Assembly: GCA_961205875.1 (NCBI GenBank)
Contig: OY540812.1
Location: 18,352,001-18,416,000 of the forward strand
Reading direction: 5' to 3'
From: Sialis fuliginosa
Taxonomy: Eukaryota; Arthropoda; Insecta; Megaloptera; Sialidae
Length of the DNA: 64,000 nucleotides
In this document: positions 1 through 10,915 of the stretch, piece by piece
How the letters are laid out: the number at the start of each line of letters is the position of its first letter
How positions within the stretch are numbered: the stretch's first letter is position 1
The notes under the pieces: model-generated
Told to the model about the DNA's origin: nothing
Databases searched by the model: none
What the model saw: only the letters and a program-made list of their open reading frames with translations
Made by a program: the position numbers and the translations under genes

Positions 1-130
1 TAATATTCTATGAATTTATTTCGAAATTTTAAACAGTAGTACTTCAATTTACTAAAATACAATTGGTTGTCTAACTGTAATTTTTAATAAATGTCACCAT
101 TGTTTTAATACCGTTGATACCCTTATTTAA
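1..130. repeat. Diverged, truncated copy of the TWA-flanked MITE family
   Basis: The stretch aligns by eye with the interior of the MITEs at 14722-15053 and 16760-17091. Shared landmarks in order are CTATG-AATTT, CAGTnnTACTTCAA, ACAnTTGGyn and CACCAyTGTTTTAATACCG. It is much more diverged than the other three copies and no terminal repeat is visible, partly because the window begins here. It is probably an old copy; chance similarity is unlikely for the last motif but cannot be excluded for the rest. Confidence 0.45.
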
Positions 131-1586
131 AGTATAAAGTTAATTAACAAATTTTATTCAATCTATAAAATCAGACATGTAGAATATCGTTAGTTATCAA
201 TATGTTGTTGATTAGTTTCCATTATACACAATAGATGGCTCTGCGCGCCATTTTGTTTTTAATTGTTGAAAATATAAAATCTTTCACAAATAGTGATTTA
301 AAAAAATGTGTGATTTACATAAACTATCAATAAGAACAATCTTCAAAATATGAAATCATAAAAATAGGGGATCGTTTACGATAGTTGAATCGAATAAAAA
401 CGAAATTAACCTTCGTGTAACAATAAAAGTCTATTGACACTAAAGTCTTTGTTATCTCGTGTCATTTTCAAACCCCTGGGGCTGATCTTGGGTGCGAAAT
501 CAATTTTCATCATTTCGCTGATCTTTTGTGTCACTGTATATCAATTGTCCTCTTTCTTACACTCTCTTTCGCTTTTCGAAGGACGATCTTTGTATAATGA
601 ATATTTTCTTCTTTTAAAAAAGATTGAAGGACCTCCTCAGTATTCATGACAGCTGTATTCGAATATAAAAAAATGCAAATTTAGTTTACGTTTCTGGTAT
701 ACACTTAGGTATATATGTAATGTATAAATAAAATTGTTACGATTTAAATTTTCTTTAGGTATATGTATATGTTCAATTTATTTATATAAAGAATTGATGG
801 TATTTTTTATAAATTACAATATTTTTCTATTAATTTAGATACACACGCGCAATTTGTTTTGTTTTTTTAATCTTCAAGATTCATTAATTTTGTAATGAGA
901 CGTAATATGTATGTACATATATAATTTGAAACCCTTCCCGTCAAAAAAACATTTTATAACTTTTATATTTGTGTAGTGGGTTCACATATAATTCAGATAC
1001 ATATACGAGTATAAATATACTGTTATGTGTTGAGATTAAAGAACAAAGAAGCAGCATGTTCATGGACCACTGTCGAATACATATCGAGAAAATTTCAACA
1101 GAAAAGCTAGGAGCATAAAATAACTCTTTTGTCTACTTCCTCTTCCGCATACGTCGTTGCCCCTGTTTTTTGGCTGACTTCCAAAATCCTTGAAATATTA
1201 ATTTTGAACTCTTGAGCCTGATGTTTAGCAGAGACGTACATGAAAATCTCTAACGAAATTTAGCAATCTTTATTTAGATTGACAACAAATAATATTCAAA
1301 CTGAAACATATGTTGGCTTTGGCTGTGACTGTTACCATTCGGCAATGTGATTAAATAAATAATTTACCAAAATGGCCGCAACTAACAGCTGATCGATAAC
1401 CTCTGAATAAATAATTACGCTTGGTTTTGCATTTTATGGTAGTTCCATTAGCTGATTCGGTTATGTTTATTTGTTTTTGCATTCTTAACATGCATACGAA
1501 TAAAATTAATATTTCCTGGTTTTTGAAATGGTCACAATACGAAGAAGGAAGACAATTCCTTTGACCTGATCAATACAGCTTTTAAA
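131..1586. other. AT-rich DNA, no gene recognised
   Basis: Open frames here are short and start at non-ATG codons. A small CpG-containing patch near 236-256 (GATGGCTCTGCGCGCCATTT) and a GCCGCAACTAACAGCTGATCG patch near 1373 stand out from the AT background but carry no decisive promoter or coding signal. Confidence 0.6.
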
Positions 1587-1735
1587 ATAGGTCGGGGCCA
1601 TTCGGGCGGTTCTGTGCGCCTCTCGTTGCTATGACGACGGTCACGCCGCCGTCTCTCCCCTCACCTTACCGCGGACACCAAGCAAACAGGGTATTCGCGA
1701 AAACATCAAACGTAACCCTGGTGGCCAACAAACAC
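1587..1735. promoter_or_regulatory. CpG-richer patch, candidate promoter or enhancer
   Basis: About 150 bp are far richer in G+C and CpG than the surroundings (CGGGCGGTTCTGTGCGCC, GACGACGGTCACGCCGCC, ACCGCGGACACC). It contains GTTGCTATG at 1625-1633, which resembles one half of an RFX X-box; its reverse-complement type recurs in the CpG-richer patch at 47478-47487. No adjacent coding frame is recognised, so a promoter role is inference from composition. It could also be part of an unrecognised mobile element. Confidence 0.3.
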
Positions 1736-2797
1736 ACTACCGTGTTACTATAAATGTGTCAAATGATAATTTTAACAATAAAAGTATATTTTTCATGAAT
1801 AAGTTTTATTTTTAATAAACATATACTTAAATAATACATAATAAAACTTGAATTTTGCAACAGTCATTATAATGCCAAGAAATTTTTCATATGGGATTAT
1901 TAATTTGCTTTTCACCAAACTCCCGAGAAGTTATCACATGTTATGTGAGAAAATTTTAAACTGGAACTTGATTCCACCTCTGGCTATGCCTGATATAAAT
2001 ATTTTAAAATTAGATTTTTGTTTTCAAAGATCAATATCCGTTTTTAAATATTTTGAACCTCAATGGCATCTTTCAACCAATTGCATTTTAGATTATAGCA
2101 ATAAAAAATGCCCTATTTACATTTTTTATAAAAAGAAACATGACTTTTTAACTAAAATAAAATTATTTATATTACTATAAATGCATGCGAATAAAAAAAA
2201 AACTTGTTTAACTATAGTTCTGTCTATTTAAAAATTATATGTTAAATGTGCATAGAATTAAAAAAAAACATAAAATAGCCAGGAAGTAAATGTTCGTGAC
2301 TAGGTTGTTATTAACAGTCATTGTTTTTATACAGGCATATTATATTTTAAATATTTAATTAACTCAATAATAATTCAACATTTATTACTAAACTATCATT
2401 TTATAGCAATACATTTAATACACGGTTTTTTATTTATTTATTATTTAATAACTGCATACATATTTTTATATCTGCGAATATATTTTTATAAATTTTTCAT
2501 TTTGTTCTGTCCTGACTGTATGTTATATTACATCTATTTCAAAGAAAATGTCATTTATAAATACCAATACCCTGAATTTTTCAAATTAGAATCGTATGTA
2601 ATTATAAGTATGTAAAGATGAAAATATATAACGAATGAGACACATTTATATTCATAAAAGTATTTGTCATATTCATCGCATTTTTCAGCCAGTAAATTGT
2701 AATTATTTTGTCTAATGTATTATGAATTATTATAATATTAGTGGATTTTTTTTCTATTTGATGGATAGATAATTAAACAGATAATTTATGAAAGATG
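1736..2797. other. AT-rich DNA, no gene recognised
   Basis: The longest open frame (1848-2180, 110 codons) begins at TTG, lacks an upstream ATG and has AT-driven composition (many I, F, K, N, Y). It matches no family I recognise. It is treated as a chance frame. Confidence 0.6.
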
Positions 2798-2838
2798 TAC
2801 AGTCAAACCTGAGTAAGAGAGAACTGGGTAAGCGAGAA

Positions 2839-3018
2839 AACTCTATAAGTGAGAATAATTCTCAGGTCCCGTACTTTGACCTCTATAAGTGAGAAACAAA
2901 AACCTGCATAAGCGACAGTCGTTTTTCCCACTCTGACCTCTATAACTGAGAGCCTCTTTTGCATGTACCTCTATAAGCGACAATTTAACTATGTATGACT
3001 CATTCTTTTTTTTCAGGA
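2839..3018. repeat. Left subterminal repeat array of the pogo/Tigger-like element
   Basis: Variants of CTCTATAAGTGAGAA recur at about 2840, 2880 and 2938, with CTCTATAAGCGACAA at about 2970 and a looser CTGCATAAGCGACAG at about 2904. The same motif in the same orientation recurs at 3630-3720 at the other end. Such arrays are plausible transposase binding sites; that is inference. Confidence 0.7.
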
Positions 3019-3144
3019 ACTTTGTGTGTTTTTGTTTTCTTATGGTTCGAAGAAATAATATTTAACTGTATTAACTTACTTGTCATGTTTATTACAGTTG
3101 ATAAATATCATTTGCAACGATCAGTTCTCTTATAGCAACTTATA

Positions 3145-3636
3145 ATGCCTAAACGAAAAATCAACGTGTTGTCGTTAAGTGATAAACTTAAAATTATAAA
3201 TGCATTTGAATCGGGTAAATCAAGGTGTGAAATACGGAGTGAATTTGGATTACCCGAATCAAGCTATTATAAAATTATAAAATTTAAAGATTCAATAAAG
3301 TCCCAGTGCTCCGAGGGACACGGAAACATCAAGCGAATCCGGCTTTCTGAGTTTCCCGACGTTGAAAAATGTCTTCTTGAGTGGATCAAACAGACTCTCG
3401 ATAAAAACATTCCCATAGATGGGCCACTGTTAAAACAAAAATCGCAAGACTTTGCCTTAAAATTGGGAGTTGAAAACTTTTCAGCCAGTAATGGCTGGTT
3501 AGAGGGTTTTAAAAAACGGAACGACATATCGTTTAAGAAAGTAGCTGGAGAAAGTAAATCAGTGGATCTAGGAGTGTGTAGCCAATGGACAAAAGATTTA
3601 CCAAATCTTTTAGAAGGATATGATAAACCTCTGTAA
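3145..3636 (+). CDS. Pogo/Tigger-type transposase N-terminal fragment (DNA-binding domains only)
   Basis: The 163-residue frame starts at a true ATG. Residues about 1-55 (MPKRKINVLSLSDKLKII..., GKSRCEIRSEFGLPESSYY) fit a CENP-B N-terminal/psq-like helix-turn-helix. Residues about 70-135 (FPDVEKCLLEWIKQ, PIDGPLLKQKSQDFA, FSASNGWLEGFKKRNDI) fit the CENP-B/Tc5-type second helix-turn-helix. After GESKSVDL, residues WTKDLPNLLEGYD match the linker that in Tigger-family proteins precedes the first catalytic aspartate. The frame then reads KPL and stops inside a right-end subterminal repeat, so the DDE domain is absent. The product could in principle bind the element's ends but could not catalyse transposition. 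It may be an internally deleted transposase, or a repressor-like or recruited DNA-binding protein. No expression signal is visible. Confidence 0.85.
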   Translation: MPKRKINVLSLSDKLKIINAFESGKSRCEIRSEFGLPESSYYKIIKFKDSIKSQCSEGHGNIKRIRLSEFPDVEKCLLEWIKQTLDKNIPIDGPLLKQKSQDFALKLGVENFSASNGWLEGFKKRNDISFKKVAGESKSVDLGVCSQWTKDLPNLLEGYDKPL

Positions 3637-3720
3637 GTGAGACAAACTTCTCCTGTACCTCTATAAGCTAGAAACTCGCATTAGTGAGAAACCTCTATAA
3701 GCGAGAAAAAATCACGGTCC
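3630..3720. repeat. Right subterminal repeat array of the pogo/Tigger-like element
   Basis: ACCTCTGTAAGTGAGAC, ACCTCTATAAGCTAGAAA, CGCATTAGTGAGAAA and CCTCTATAAGCGAGAAA lie in tandem just inside the right TIR. The first overlaps the stop of the transposase fragment, so the deletion breakpoint fused coding sequence to this array. Confidence 0.7.
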
Positions 3721-3752
3721 CTTGAACTCTCTCTTAACCAGGTTTGACTGTA

Positions 3753-4161
3753 TATTAAATACCATATTATGTGTAAATAAGTTAGATATAAAAATATTTT
3801 TTCATCAAATAAGCGCCTATAGAATCTCTACCTAGTTATACTGGAGTAACGCTTCCCATCCATTCCAAAAAACCTAAAATTACTTTAAAAAAATAATATT
3901 TGTAGTCATTTTTCTAAATCACTCCATTGTATTAATTTGAAGTCTCAGACGATTGTGGTAACACATGACGTCATGTCGGTGTGTAATTATGATAAACAAA
4001 AGGTTTTCTATGACACATACTTTTTCTTGAACTAGTTCATTTCTCAAGATAACTTAAACCAGTGTATTAGTATAGTAAAATAAAATATAATTAAAAAACT
4101 ATTGCATAAGCAAATTATTGTTAACAATAAAACAATGCTTCTTTTCTAAAAAAATAAAATA
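3753..4161. other. AT-rich spacer with a 14-bp CRE palindrome
   Basis: No gene is seen. ACATGACGTCATGT at 3963-3976 is a perfect 14-bp palindrome containing the consensus CREB/ATF site TGACGTCA. A single site without promoter context has little predictive weight. Confidence 0.4.
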
Positions 4162-4163
4162 TA

Positions 4164-4996
4164 CAGGTTGTCCAAGATAAGCGTGAAATGCATGGGGATT
4201 TCCTAAACGGTAAGAGATATATGTAGATTCGGTTAAATGAGATTAATTATTTATAAGAATAGAATGAGTATTATTAAATAAAAAAATATTAATAATTGTA
4301 TGTGGTTTAGACGGTATTCCCAAAAATCTGAAAATTCTTTAAATGGCTATAACTGTATTGTCAAAGTAGATAGGTACTTTTTGTTTGCGGTTTCTTAAAG
4401 CACTTTTTGTGTAGAATTGATTGGCGTATTTAGAATTTTTATATCATTTTTAGTTTCCAAGCTACAAGCCCTAACTTTAGTTTTTTTATGGGCCACTACG
4501 TTGGCTAAGTATTTTTTAGAAACATTTAAGTAGGGAATGAAAAACAAAAATTGTTAAATAAAAATCACAATAACAACAATCAAAATGATAAATTAATATT
4601 TGAAAACAATAAACTATTACAAAATAAATGACATATCGTTGCAAAGTACCTAAAGTAAAAAACACGTTCAAATATGCTATAGCCAACGTAGTGGTCCATA
4701 AGAAAAACTAAAGTTAGGGCTTGTAACTCGGAAACTAAAAGTGATATAAAAATTCTAAATACACTAATCAATTCTACACAAAAAGTGCTTTAAGAAACTG
4801 CCATTTAAAGAATTTCCGAATTTCCAGATTTTTTGGTATACCGCCTAAACCATATACAATTATTAAAATGTTTTGATGTAGTAATACTCACTCCTTACTT
4901 ACAAATAATTCATCTCATTTAACCGAATCTATATCTCATACCGTTTAGGAAATTCCCATGCATTTCACAAATTTCACACTTATCTTGGATACGCTG
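4164..4996. mobile_element. Palindromic MITE-like element, about 340-bp inverted arms, TA flanks
   Basis: The left arm (about 4164-4520) and right arm (about 4640-4996) are inverted copies over most of their length. Matching landmarks include TCCAAGATAAG/CTTATCTTGGA, the AAATGCATGGG stretch, TTCGGTTAAATGAGAT, AGCACTTTTTGTGTAGAATT and CACTACGTTGGCTA. Ends are CAGGTTGTCC and GGATACGCTG with TA at 4162-4163 and 4997-4998. The arms differ by small indels and substitutions, so it is not very recent. The about 120-bp loop is AT-rich and non-coding. TA flanks suggest a Tc1/mariner-type non-autonomous element, but the superfamily is not certain. Confidence 0.8.
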
Positions 4997-5100
4997 TAGA
5001 TAATAAAAATAAAAGTAGGTTATATCTGTGACATATGTATAGCTACACATAAATTTTAAGTTGATTTGGTATAAGTTAAATCATACAACAAACGCAAACC

Positions 5101-5200
5101 AAAGTTAGCTATTCAGTAGCGAAAATAGGAGCCTCGGAGGTTTTGGGTTTCAGACCGAGCAAGGCACATTTTACAATATTGCATGTAGACGGTTGGATTT
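5101..5200 (+). repeat. Possible degraded tRNA-derived SINE head
   Basis: The order TTAGCTATTCAGTAGCG ... GGAGCCTCGGAGGTTTTGGG ... TTTCAGACCGAGCAAGGCAC resembles a decayed A-box followed by a B-box region of tRNA-derived SINEs (usual B-box GGTTCRANTCC). No flanking duplication or A-rich tail was identified. It could be coincidence. Confidence 0.3.
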
Positions 5201-5997
5201 AGTAAAAAAAGAACTTCTCGGTGTAGTAGAACCCCAAAAAATAATTTTCAGTGTGTGGGAGGGTGGTATTATTATATAAATAATTGTGGAATGATGAATA
5301 CACATTTTAATAAGATAATAAGAAAAATTCTTTATACCTTAGACATTTTTATGTGCATCATTTGCCTCTTCCAAATAGTTCTTTAATTGCCATAAAAGGC
5401 GTGCGAATTTCAAAGGTTGAAGAAATTTTTCTATAAAAAAATGTTCAAAAAAGTAAATTAAGGTGATTATAAACATAGGTATGTATGTTGTAAATTCAGA
5501 TTCCGAACAGATCTTTCACATACTTACGTTACATTATTGATTTTATATAACATATAGGTCAAAATTTAACGTGATACTTAATAACCAAACAGGATTATAA
5601 AAAAGATATGTATTCCTTAAATCGATGGTGCGTGTTCCATGCTATCACATGATATTATAGAGATATCAGAACTAAATAGGTATATGTGTTCTGTGACTCG
5701 GCGTTATTTTATATCAGTTCGATATGATTAGCTGTAGAACAATGGTTTCTTATGAATTACCGAATCTCACCGATGTTAGTCTATCTGAGGTTAAAAATTC
5801 TATAGGTAACAATTGTTTCATTGTTAAATATTAATCTGATTATAAATGAGGAGCGGTTAAAACTCTAAACATATTTTTGTATATTTTTACTCGTATACGG
5901 CAAGCCTTGTGTGTCATACCATATTTTTTGAAAAATCAAAATTGCCATATTATTATAGATAAAAAATTTTTTTCATCAAAACTCTTCATGATGGGTA
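5201..5997. other. AT-rich DNA, nothing recognised
   Basis: Only short open frames occur, mostly from non-ATG starts. No repeat pair within the window was found for this stretch. Confidence 0.55.
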
Positions 5998-5999
5998 TA

Positions 6000-8900
6000 G
6001 TCGCGTCAACGAAGCATTTTGGCTCGAAGTCCTCAAGAACAGCTCCGATTTTGAAGATTTTTTTTTTTTAGTTTTGTTTTTTTATATTATTTAAAATCAG
6101 AAACCTTTTGGAGCGGGGACCCCCGGGAAATACACACAAAAAAATAAAAACAAAAAACTTGACAACCGCTTATGTTTAAATCATCGATGCAGCGAAAACG
6201 ATGTGAACTAGAGCAAAACTGAATAGAACCCATTTGATAGAGAATGAAATTTCCTATAAAAAATAATAAAATTCATATCTCAAAAGTTAATAGTTTTTGA
6301 GTGGTGGTCGTCGAAAATCTCATGACTAAAATGTAATTTTTGAAAAATGTCGCTTTATTCCCGATCAGCTGTAAAAAAGAATATTGCTATTTAACGATTA
6401 ATAAAAAATTTCAAAAAATTCACTGTTTAACTAGATACTATAGGAAAGTTATTTATGGGTTCAAAAATGGTTTCCACTTTGAATTGTAACTATAGGAGCT
6501 ACATCAAGAGATTTTTTTTTGTAATTTTTTGGTATTACGTATTTTAGAAACTATCTAACGTAGAATAAAAAAATATAATACATTTTATAGGTGATTTTAT
6601 TCTCTGTCAATTGAATCTCTTGATATGCAGTTGAAAGTATAACCGTTTGCCCACAATGTTTAAATAAACACAAAATAATGAATTTTACAACATGAAAAGA
6701 AAGATTGCCATGGATTGATTATTTCAACAAGTATATTAAGGATGTATGGCACGTACAGTCTATGTCGAAAATAACGTAAATCTAGGTGAGATGGAACGAT
6801 CTAAATCAAACTTTTAAATATTCATTTTAAGTGCATGTAGGAAAGTCAAATTTGTTTATAAACAACTTAAACCCTACTTAAACAATATAAATACTTGTGT
6901 TTAAAGCTTATTTCTCATTCTTAACTATTATTTTAGAATTTTAGCCAATAAATGAATATTTTTGTTGATAATATGAAAACTTTTTACTCTGAATGTCATT
7001 TAAATTCATCTGTTAAAAATAAAAAAACCCCAAGTATTTTATTATTATAAATGACTTCAGAAATTAAAATATTATTAAATAACACTATTTAGAACATACA
7101 TGGAACATATAAATGCAATGAAAATAATAATATTAGTAGTATATATACTTACAAATATGAAAAAATATGTAAGAAAACAAATAATTACATTTGACAACAT
7201 CGCATTAGTACCAATTTAATTTACAACAATCATATTTGTGATTGTGATAATATTTGTGAACACATGTACACGCGTATTCAATTTGTTAACGTAAAACACA
7301 GAACAATAATACGAGTATACTCAAATATAGTGTTGTTAGTTTGTGAAGAGAAAAATGTTTCATTGGAAAGGAAAAATTGTTAAAGAAACGGTATATAATC
7401 AACGACGAGTGAACTCTTTACGATAAAAAAAATATATAGAGGAAGTGCCTGTTACACCCGAGGAGACCGAACAACACGGTTAGTTCTCTAGCACCCCGCC
7501 CCCCAAGTATATCTTATTATTTATTTATATACATATGATTTAAATTTAAATGCCGAGTTTTGTAATAATTGTGACAGAAAAACGTTAACCTTCAATTGTT
7601 TAAATTGAATACTTAAAAATCACGCAAATTTTAATAAAAAATAAATGTTAACGTCTAAAAATAATAAAAATGAATCAATTATAAATATATTAATAACAGT
7701 AAAATAAAATATTTGGATGTATTGTAATAATACAAAAGTTTATACAGCGCGCCCTGGATAATCAGCTGTGCACTGTTGCCAAGTCAAAATATAATTTTTA
7801 TAGAGTACGCCATTTTTTTATTTTTTTCGACATTTTTCAGCAATAATTATTTTTTTTCTCACAATTTAGTTCTGTATGCATATAATTTTTTTTATGAAAC
7901 TTGTTGCTAAATATGTAAGTGACGTGTTGTGAAAATTTCAGATTTTTCTCGATGCTTGAACCATGTGTTTTATTGGAATTCAACCGTCAATACACCATTC
8001 TCCCATAAGAGCCCATGTTAATTTTTTTAAATAATAACTTTTAAACTATGTTGTAAAACCTTTTGAAATTTTGTGTGGGTACTTTAGATTTATTAAGGAG
8101 TAATTTCTCCAAATTTCAACTATTTCTCGTTGAAATTAGATACCTGCCATACATCCTTAACAAATATTTTTACAGTTTTTCAGTTATGTCTTTCAAAGTA
8201 TTTGTTAGATTAGAAATTTTATTATATCATTGATTTCATATTTTAAAATGGCACAATTTAAATAACTATGGGTTTCAATTTTTTTATGTGCTAGCAGTGT
8301 TAACCAATGTTAAAATCCCTATGTATGTCTTTTGAGAGAAAATTGCGATTTGGAATGCATTATTTCAAAAATTAGCCCTCCCCCCTCGTAGCCTGCTCTT
8401 AAGGATACGCCCGGGGGTACACCGGTAATACTTAACTCTCAAAAGGAGGATTTGGGGATTTTAACATTGGTTAACATTGCTAGCACATATAAAAAATTGA
8501 TATCCATAATTATTTTAATTGTGCCATTTAAAAATATGAAATCAATGATGTAATAAAATTTGTAATCTAACAAATACTTTGAAAGATATAAGTGAAAAAC
8601 TGTAAAAATATTTGTTAATATACTTGTTGAAATAATCAATCCATGGCAATCTTTCTTTTCATGTTGTAAAATTCATTATTTTGTGTTTATTTAAACATTG
8701 TGGGCAAACGGTTATACTTTCAACTGCATATCAAGAGATTCAATTGACAGAGAATAAAATCACCTATAAAATGTATTATTTTTTTTTATTCTACGTTAGA
8801 TAGTTTCTAAAATACGTAATACCAAAAAATTACAAAAAAAAATATCTTGATGTAGCTCCTATAGTTACAATTCAAAGTGGAAATCATTTTTGAACCCATA

Positions 8901-9364
8901 AATAACTTTCCTATAGTATCTAGTTAAACAGTGAATTTTTTGAAATTTTTTATTAATCGTTAAATAGCAATATTCCTTTTTACAGCTGATCGGGAATAAA
9001 GCGACATTTTTCAAAAATTACATTTTAGACATGAGATTTTCGACGACCACCACTCAAAAACTATTAACTTTTGAGATATGAATTTTATTATTTTTTATAG
9101 GAAATTTCATTCTCTATCAAATGGGTTCTATTCAGTTTTGCTCTAGCTCACATCGTTTTCGCTGCATCGATGATTTAAACATAAGCGGTTGTCAAGTTTT
9201 TTGTTTTTATTTTTTTGTGTGTATTTCCCGGGGGTCCCCGCTCCAAAAGGTTTCTGATTTTAAATAATATAAAAAAACAAAACTAAAAAAAAAAAATCTT
9301 CAAAATCGGAGCTGTTCTTGAGGACTTAGAGATATTGCCTGTTTTATGTATTCATTGACGCGAC
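6000..9364. mobile_element. Large palindromic (foldback) element, about 1.95 kb before a nested insertion
   Basis: Ends GTCGCGTCAA (6000-6009) and TTGACGCGAC (9355-9364) are perfect inverted copies flanked by TA (5998-5999, 9365-9366). The left arm runs 6000-6739 and resumes at 8161-8345. The right arm runs about 8425-9364. Landmarks in inverted order include TCCTCAAGAACAGCTCCGAT, the GGAGCGGGGACCCCCGGGAA stretch, GCAGCGAAAACGATGTGA, CCATGGATTGATTATTTCAA and GTTAACCAATGTTAAAATCC. Arms are about 930 bp with high identity, and the loop (about 8346-8424) is short. It would be about 1.95 kb without the 6740-8156 insertion. No coding frame belongs to it. TA flanks suggest a Tc1/mariner-like or otherwise TA-targeting non-autonomous element. 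Confidence 0.85.
6740..8156. mobile_element. PiggyBac-like non-autonomous element (TTAA flanks) nested in the palindrome
   Basis: The 1,417-bp insertion has GGATGTATGGCACGTA at its left end, and the inverse of GGATGTATGGCAGGTA at its right end: 15 of 16 positions agree. It is flanked by TTAA at 6736-6739 and 8157-8160. The opposite palindrome arm reads through this position with a single TTAA (near 8614), which is the intact empty site. TTAA duplication with 5' GG-type TIRs fits the piggyBac superfamily. No transposase frame is present, so it would depend on an autonomous relative. Its interior is AT-rich apart from a short GC patch near 7449-7505 (ACCCGAGGAGACCG, CACCCCGCCCCCC). Confidence 0.85.
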
Positions 9365-9462
9365 TAGTATGAAATTTAATAACTTTAAAAGATTTCATAA
9401 ATATATAACGCATGTTATATACCTATACAAATATATATTTTATTGCCATTCATATTTACAAC

Positions 9463-9618
9463 CAGGGACTTGAACCGGAATTTATTTATGATTCCGGTTC
9501 GGTTTCGATTCAAATATAAATTTCGGTTTGGGTTTTGGTTCAACATGTTGCAAACTATTTAGGTTCAAAAACAGTTATTTTTTGGGGTTCAGGTTCGGGC
9601 TCGGGTTCAAGTTTGTAA
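9463..9618. mobile_element. hAT-like mini-element filled with GGTTCGG-type repeats (one degraded end)
   Basis: The left end CAGGGACTTGAACCGG matches the start of the better-preserved element at 35750-35961 (CAGGGTTTTGAACCGG). The interior is an imperfect array of TTCGGTTT, GGGTTTTGGTTC and GGGCTCGGGTTC motifs. The right end GGGTTCAAGTTTG would correspond to a decayed inverted terminus. No flanking duplication was found. Confidence 0.5.
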
Positions 9619-10559
9619 TTGAAAGAAAAAAGTTCCATATACATGACACCATCTTTCTACTCTGCATGTGCGCATATATTTTTGGTTACAAACGTTCTTC
9701 CAAGCAGCTGCTTTTGGCTAATTAAGCAAGCAAAGAGCATGTGTGTGCGACACCGTCAGAATTCGTGTGCAACCGGACATCTGTTTTGTGGATTAAATGC
9801 TAATGAATGCAAAAAACCTTGCTTTTACAGGAAAGGGTTATCAAATTTATTGCGGAAGTGTATGATTGATATGTAGCCAATGCACTTTCGCCAATAGTTT
9901 GCGTTTTAGGAATAGTACAAAACTTTTATAAGAAACAAAGCCGTTGGTACCAGGGTCGGATAAATTCAGTACCCAAAAACTGAATACAGGGTCCAAAAGT
10001 TAAAAGTTAGCTATTTAGTTATCCAATAATAATAAAACTAATTCGTATATTTGTTAAATTATTATTAAATTGATAATTAAATATAGCATTCAAAGAATTA
10101 AATAATTTTTTCAAAAACAAAGAAGCAAACAAATACCATTTTTCATGTTTTTTGATGACATAAATGATTTTTTTGTGGTAATAACAGGGCCTACAGAAGG
10201 AGCAACTATTCTTTTTAAATTTTCACTATTTCTTTTTATATAAGTATATCGTTTAAATGCTGATTTTATACTAACTATCTCATGTCGGTAAAATGTTCAA
10301 GTTATTTAAATCCGGAATTTTATTTCCAATTCTTGAGATCAAGATTATTTTTATCAAACTGTAGTTATAACTATATCTAATGATTATAGTTCCGTTGTTT
10401 AGCAACTTTAGCCTGGTCCTTCGAAGCTGACATGGAGACACCATAATATGTAAGTATATTATTGTATATAGTCCGGGCGGTGTTAGCAAAAATGCACACC
10501 TCATAGAATATACAGATTTGGGGGAATAGTATACCTTCAGTAGGTAATGAAAAAGGTTG
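9619..10559. other. AT-rich DNA, no gene recognised
   Basis: Open frames near 9619-9876 and on the minus strand near 10280-10571 are short and match no family I know. A somewhat GC-richer stretch (9715-9850) has no recognisable coding domain. Confidence 0.5.
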
Positions 10560-10915
10560 GTCTTGACACATTTTGCGTAGTGAAGAAGAGAAACCCCTAA
10601 TGGAAGACCAAACTAAAGCCTAGCTCACGACGCTAGTTCTACCGCTGGATTAACTGCTTATGCAGCTGGGTTCCAAGCGAGCTGTCGCGCTGAGCGTTGT
10701 GATGGCTTCTCTGCGATGTTTGCTGCACACGATGCATTACTGTCTTTAGGTCGGTAGATGGCTTCGATGTGTGCAAAGTGACAGTTTGGAAAAATAAACG
10801 CGGTTGCAGTAGAAGTAATTCGTCGTAGACGATTAGTAATAAGCTTGTTTTATTAATTGAAGAATTAAAACGAAGAAACACAAGTCAAAGATTCGGGGTT
10901 ATGTCGTGACAAACA
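10560..10915 (-). other. GC-richer stretch, possible solo LTR or regulatory DNA
   Basis: Composition shifts toward balanced G+C (CTGTCGCGCTGAGCGTTG, ACGCGGTTGCAGTAGAAG). On the minus strand it would open with TGTCACGACATAACCCC (from about 10907), which resembles an LTR start. It would also contain an AATAAAAC-type signal followed by TTCTACTGC. I could not find the matching CA end or a flanking duplication, and no second LTR or internal retroviral-type genes are in the window. An LTR call is therefore only a suggestion. Confidence 0.2.

Larger units (their letters stand above)
2800..3750 (+). mobile_element. Pogo/Tigger-like DNA transposon, internally deleted, with both ends and TA duplication
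   Basis: The element opens with CAGTCAAACCTG (2800-2811) and closes with CAGGTTTGACTG (3739-3750), a perfect 12-bp inverted pair. The match continues imperfectly into TAAGAGAGA on both sides. It is flanked by TA at 2798-2799 and 3751-3752, the target duplication used by the IS630/Tc1/mariner superfamily. It contains the 163-codon frame 3145-3636 with pogo/Tigger N-terminal DNA-binding domains. At 951 bp it is much shorter than an autonomous pogo element and has no catalytic region. The ends carry repeated CCTCTATAAGYGAGA-type motifs. Complete termini and an intact reading frame suggest a fairly recent, possibly cross-mobilised copy. Confidence 0.85.

Noticed and set aside
434-649. 71-codon frame with a hydrophobic stretch
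   Set aside because: It starts at TTG, not ATG, has no recognisable domain and lies in AT-rich DNA where hydrophobic stretches arise by chance.
1848-2180. 110-codon frame
   Set aside because: TTG start, composition dictated by AT-rich DNA, no known motif.
5101-5200. Functional tRNA gene
   Set aside because: Box-like motifs are too degenerate and no cloverleaf could be drawn; at best a SINE remnant.
10560-10915. Full LTR retrotransposon
   Set aside because: No second LTR, no flanking duplication, and no gag or pol coding in the neighbourhood; only a weak solo-LTR possibility is kept.
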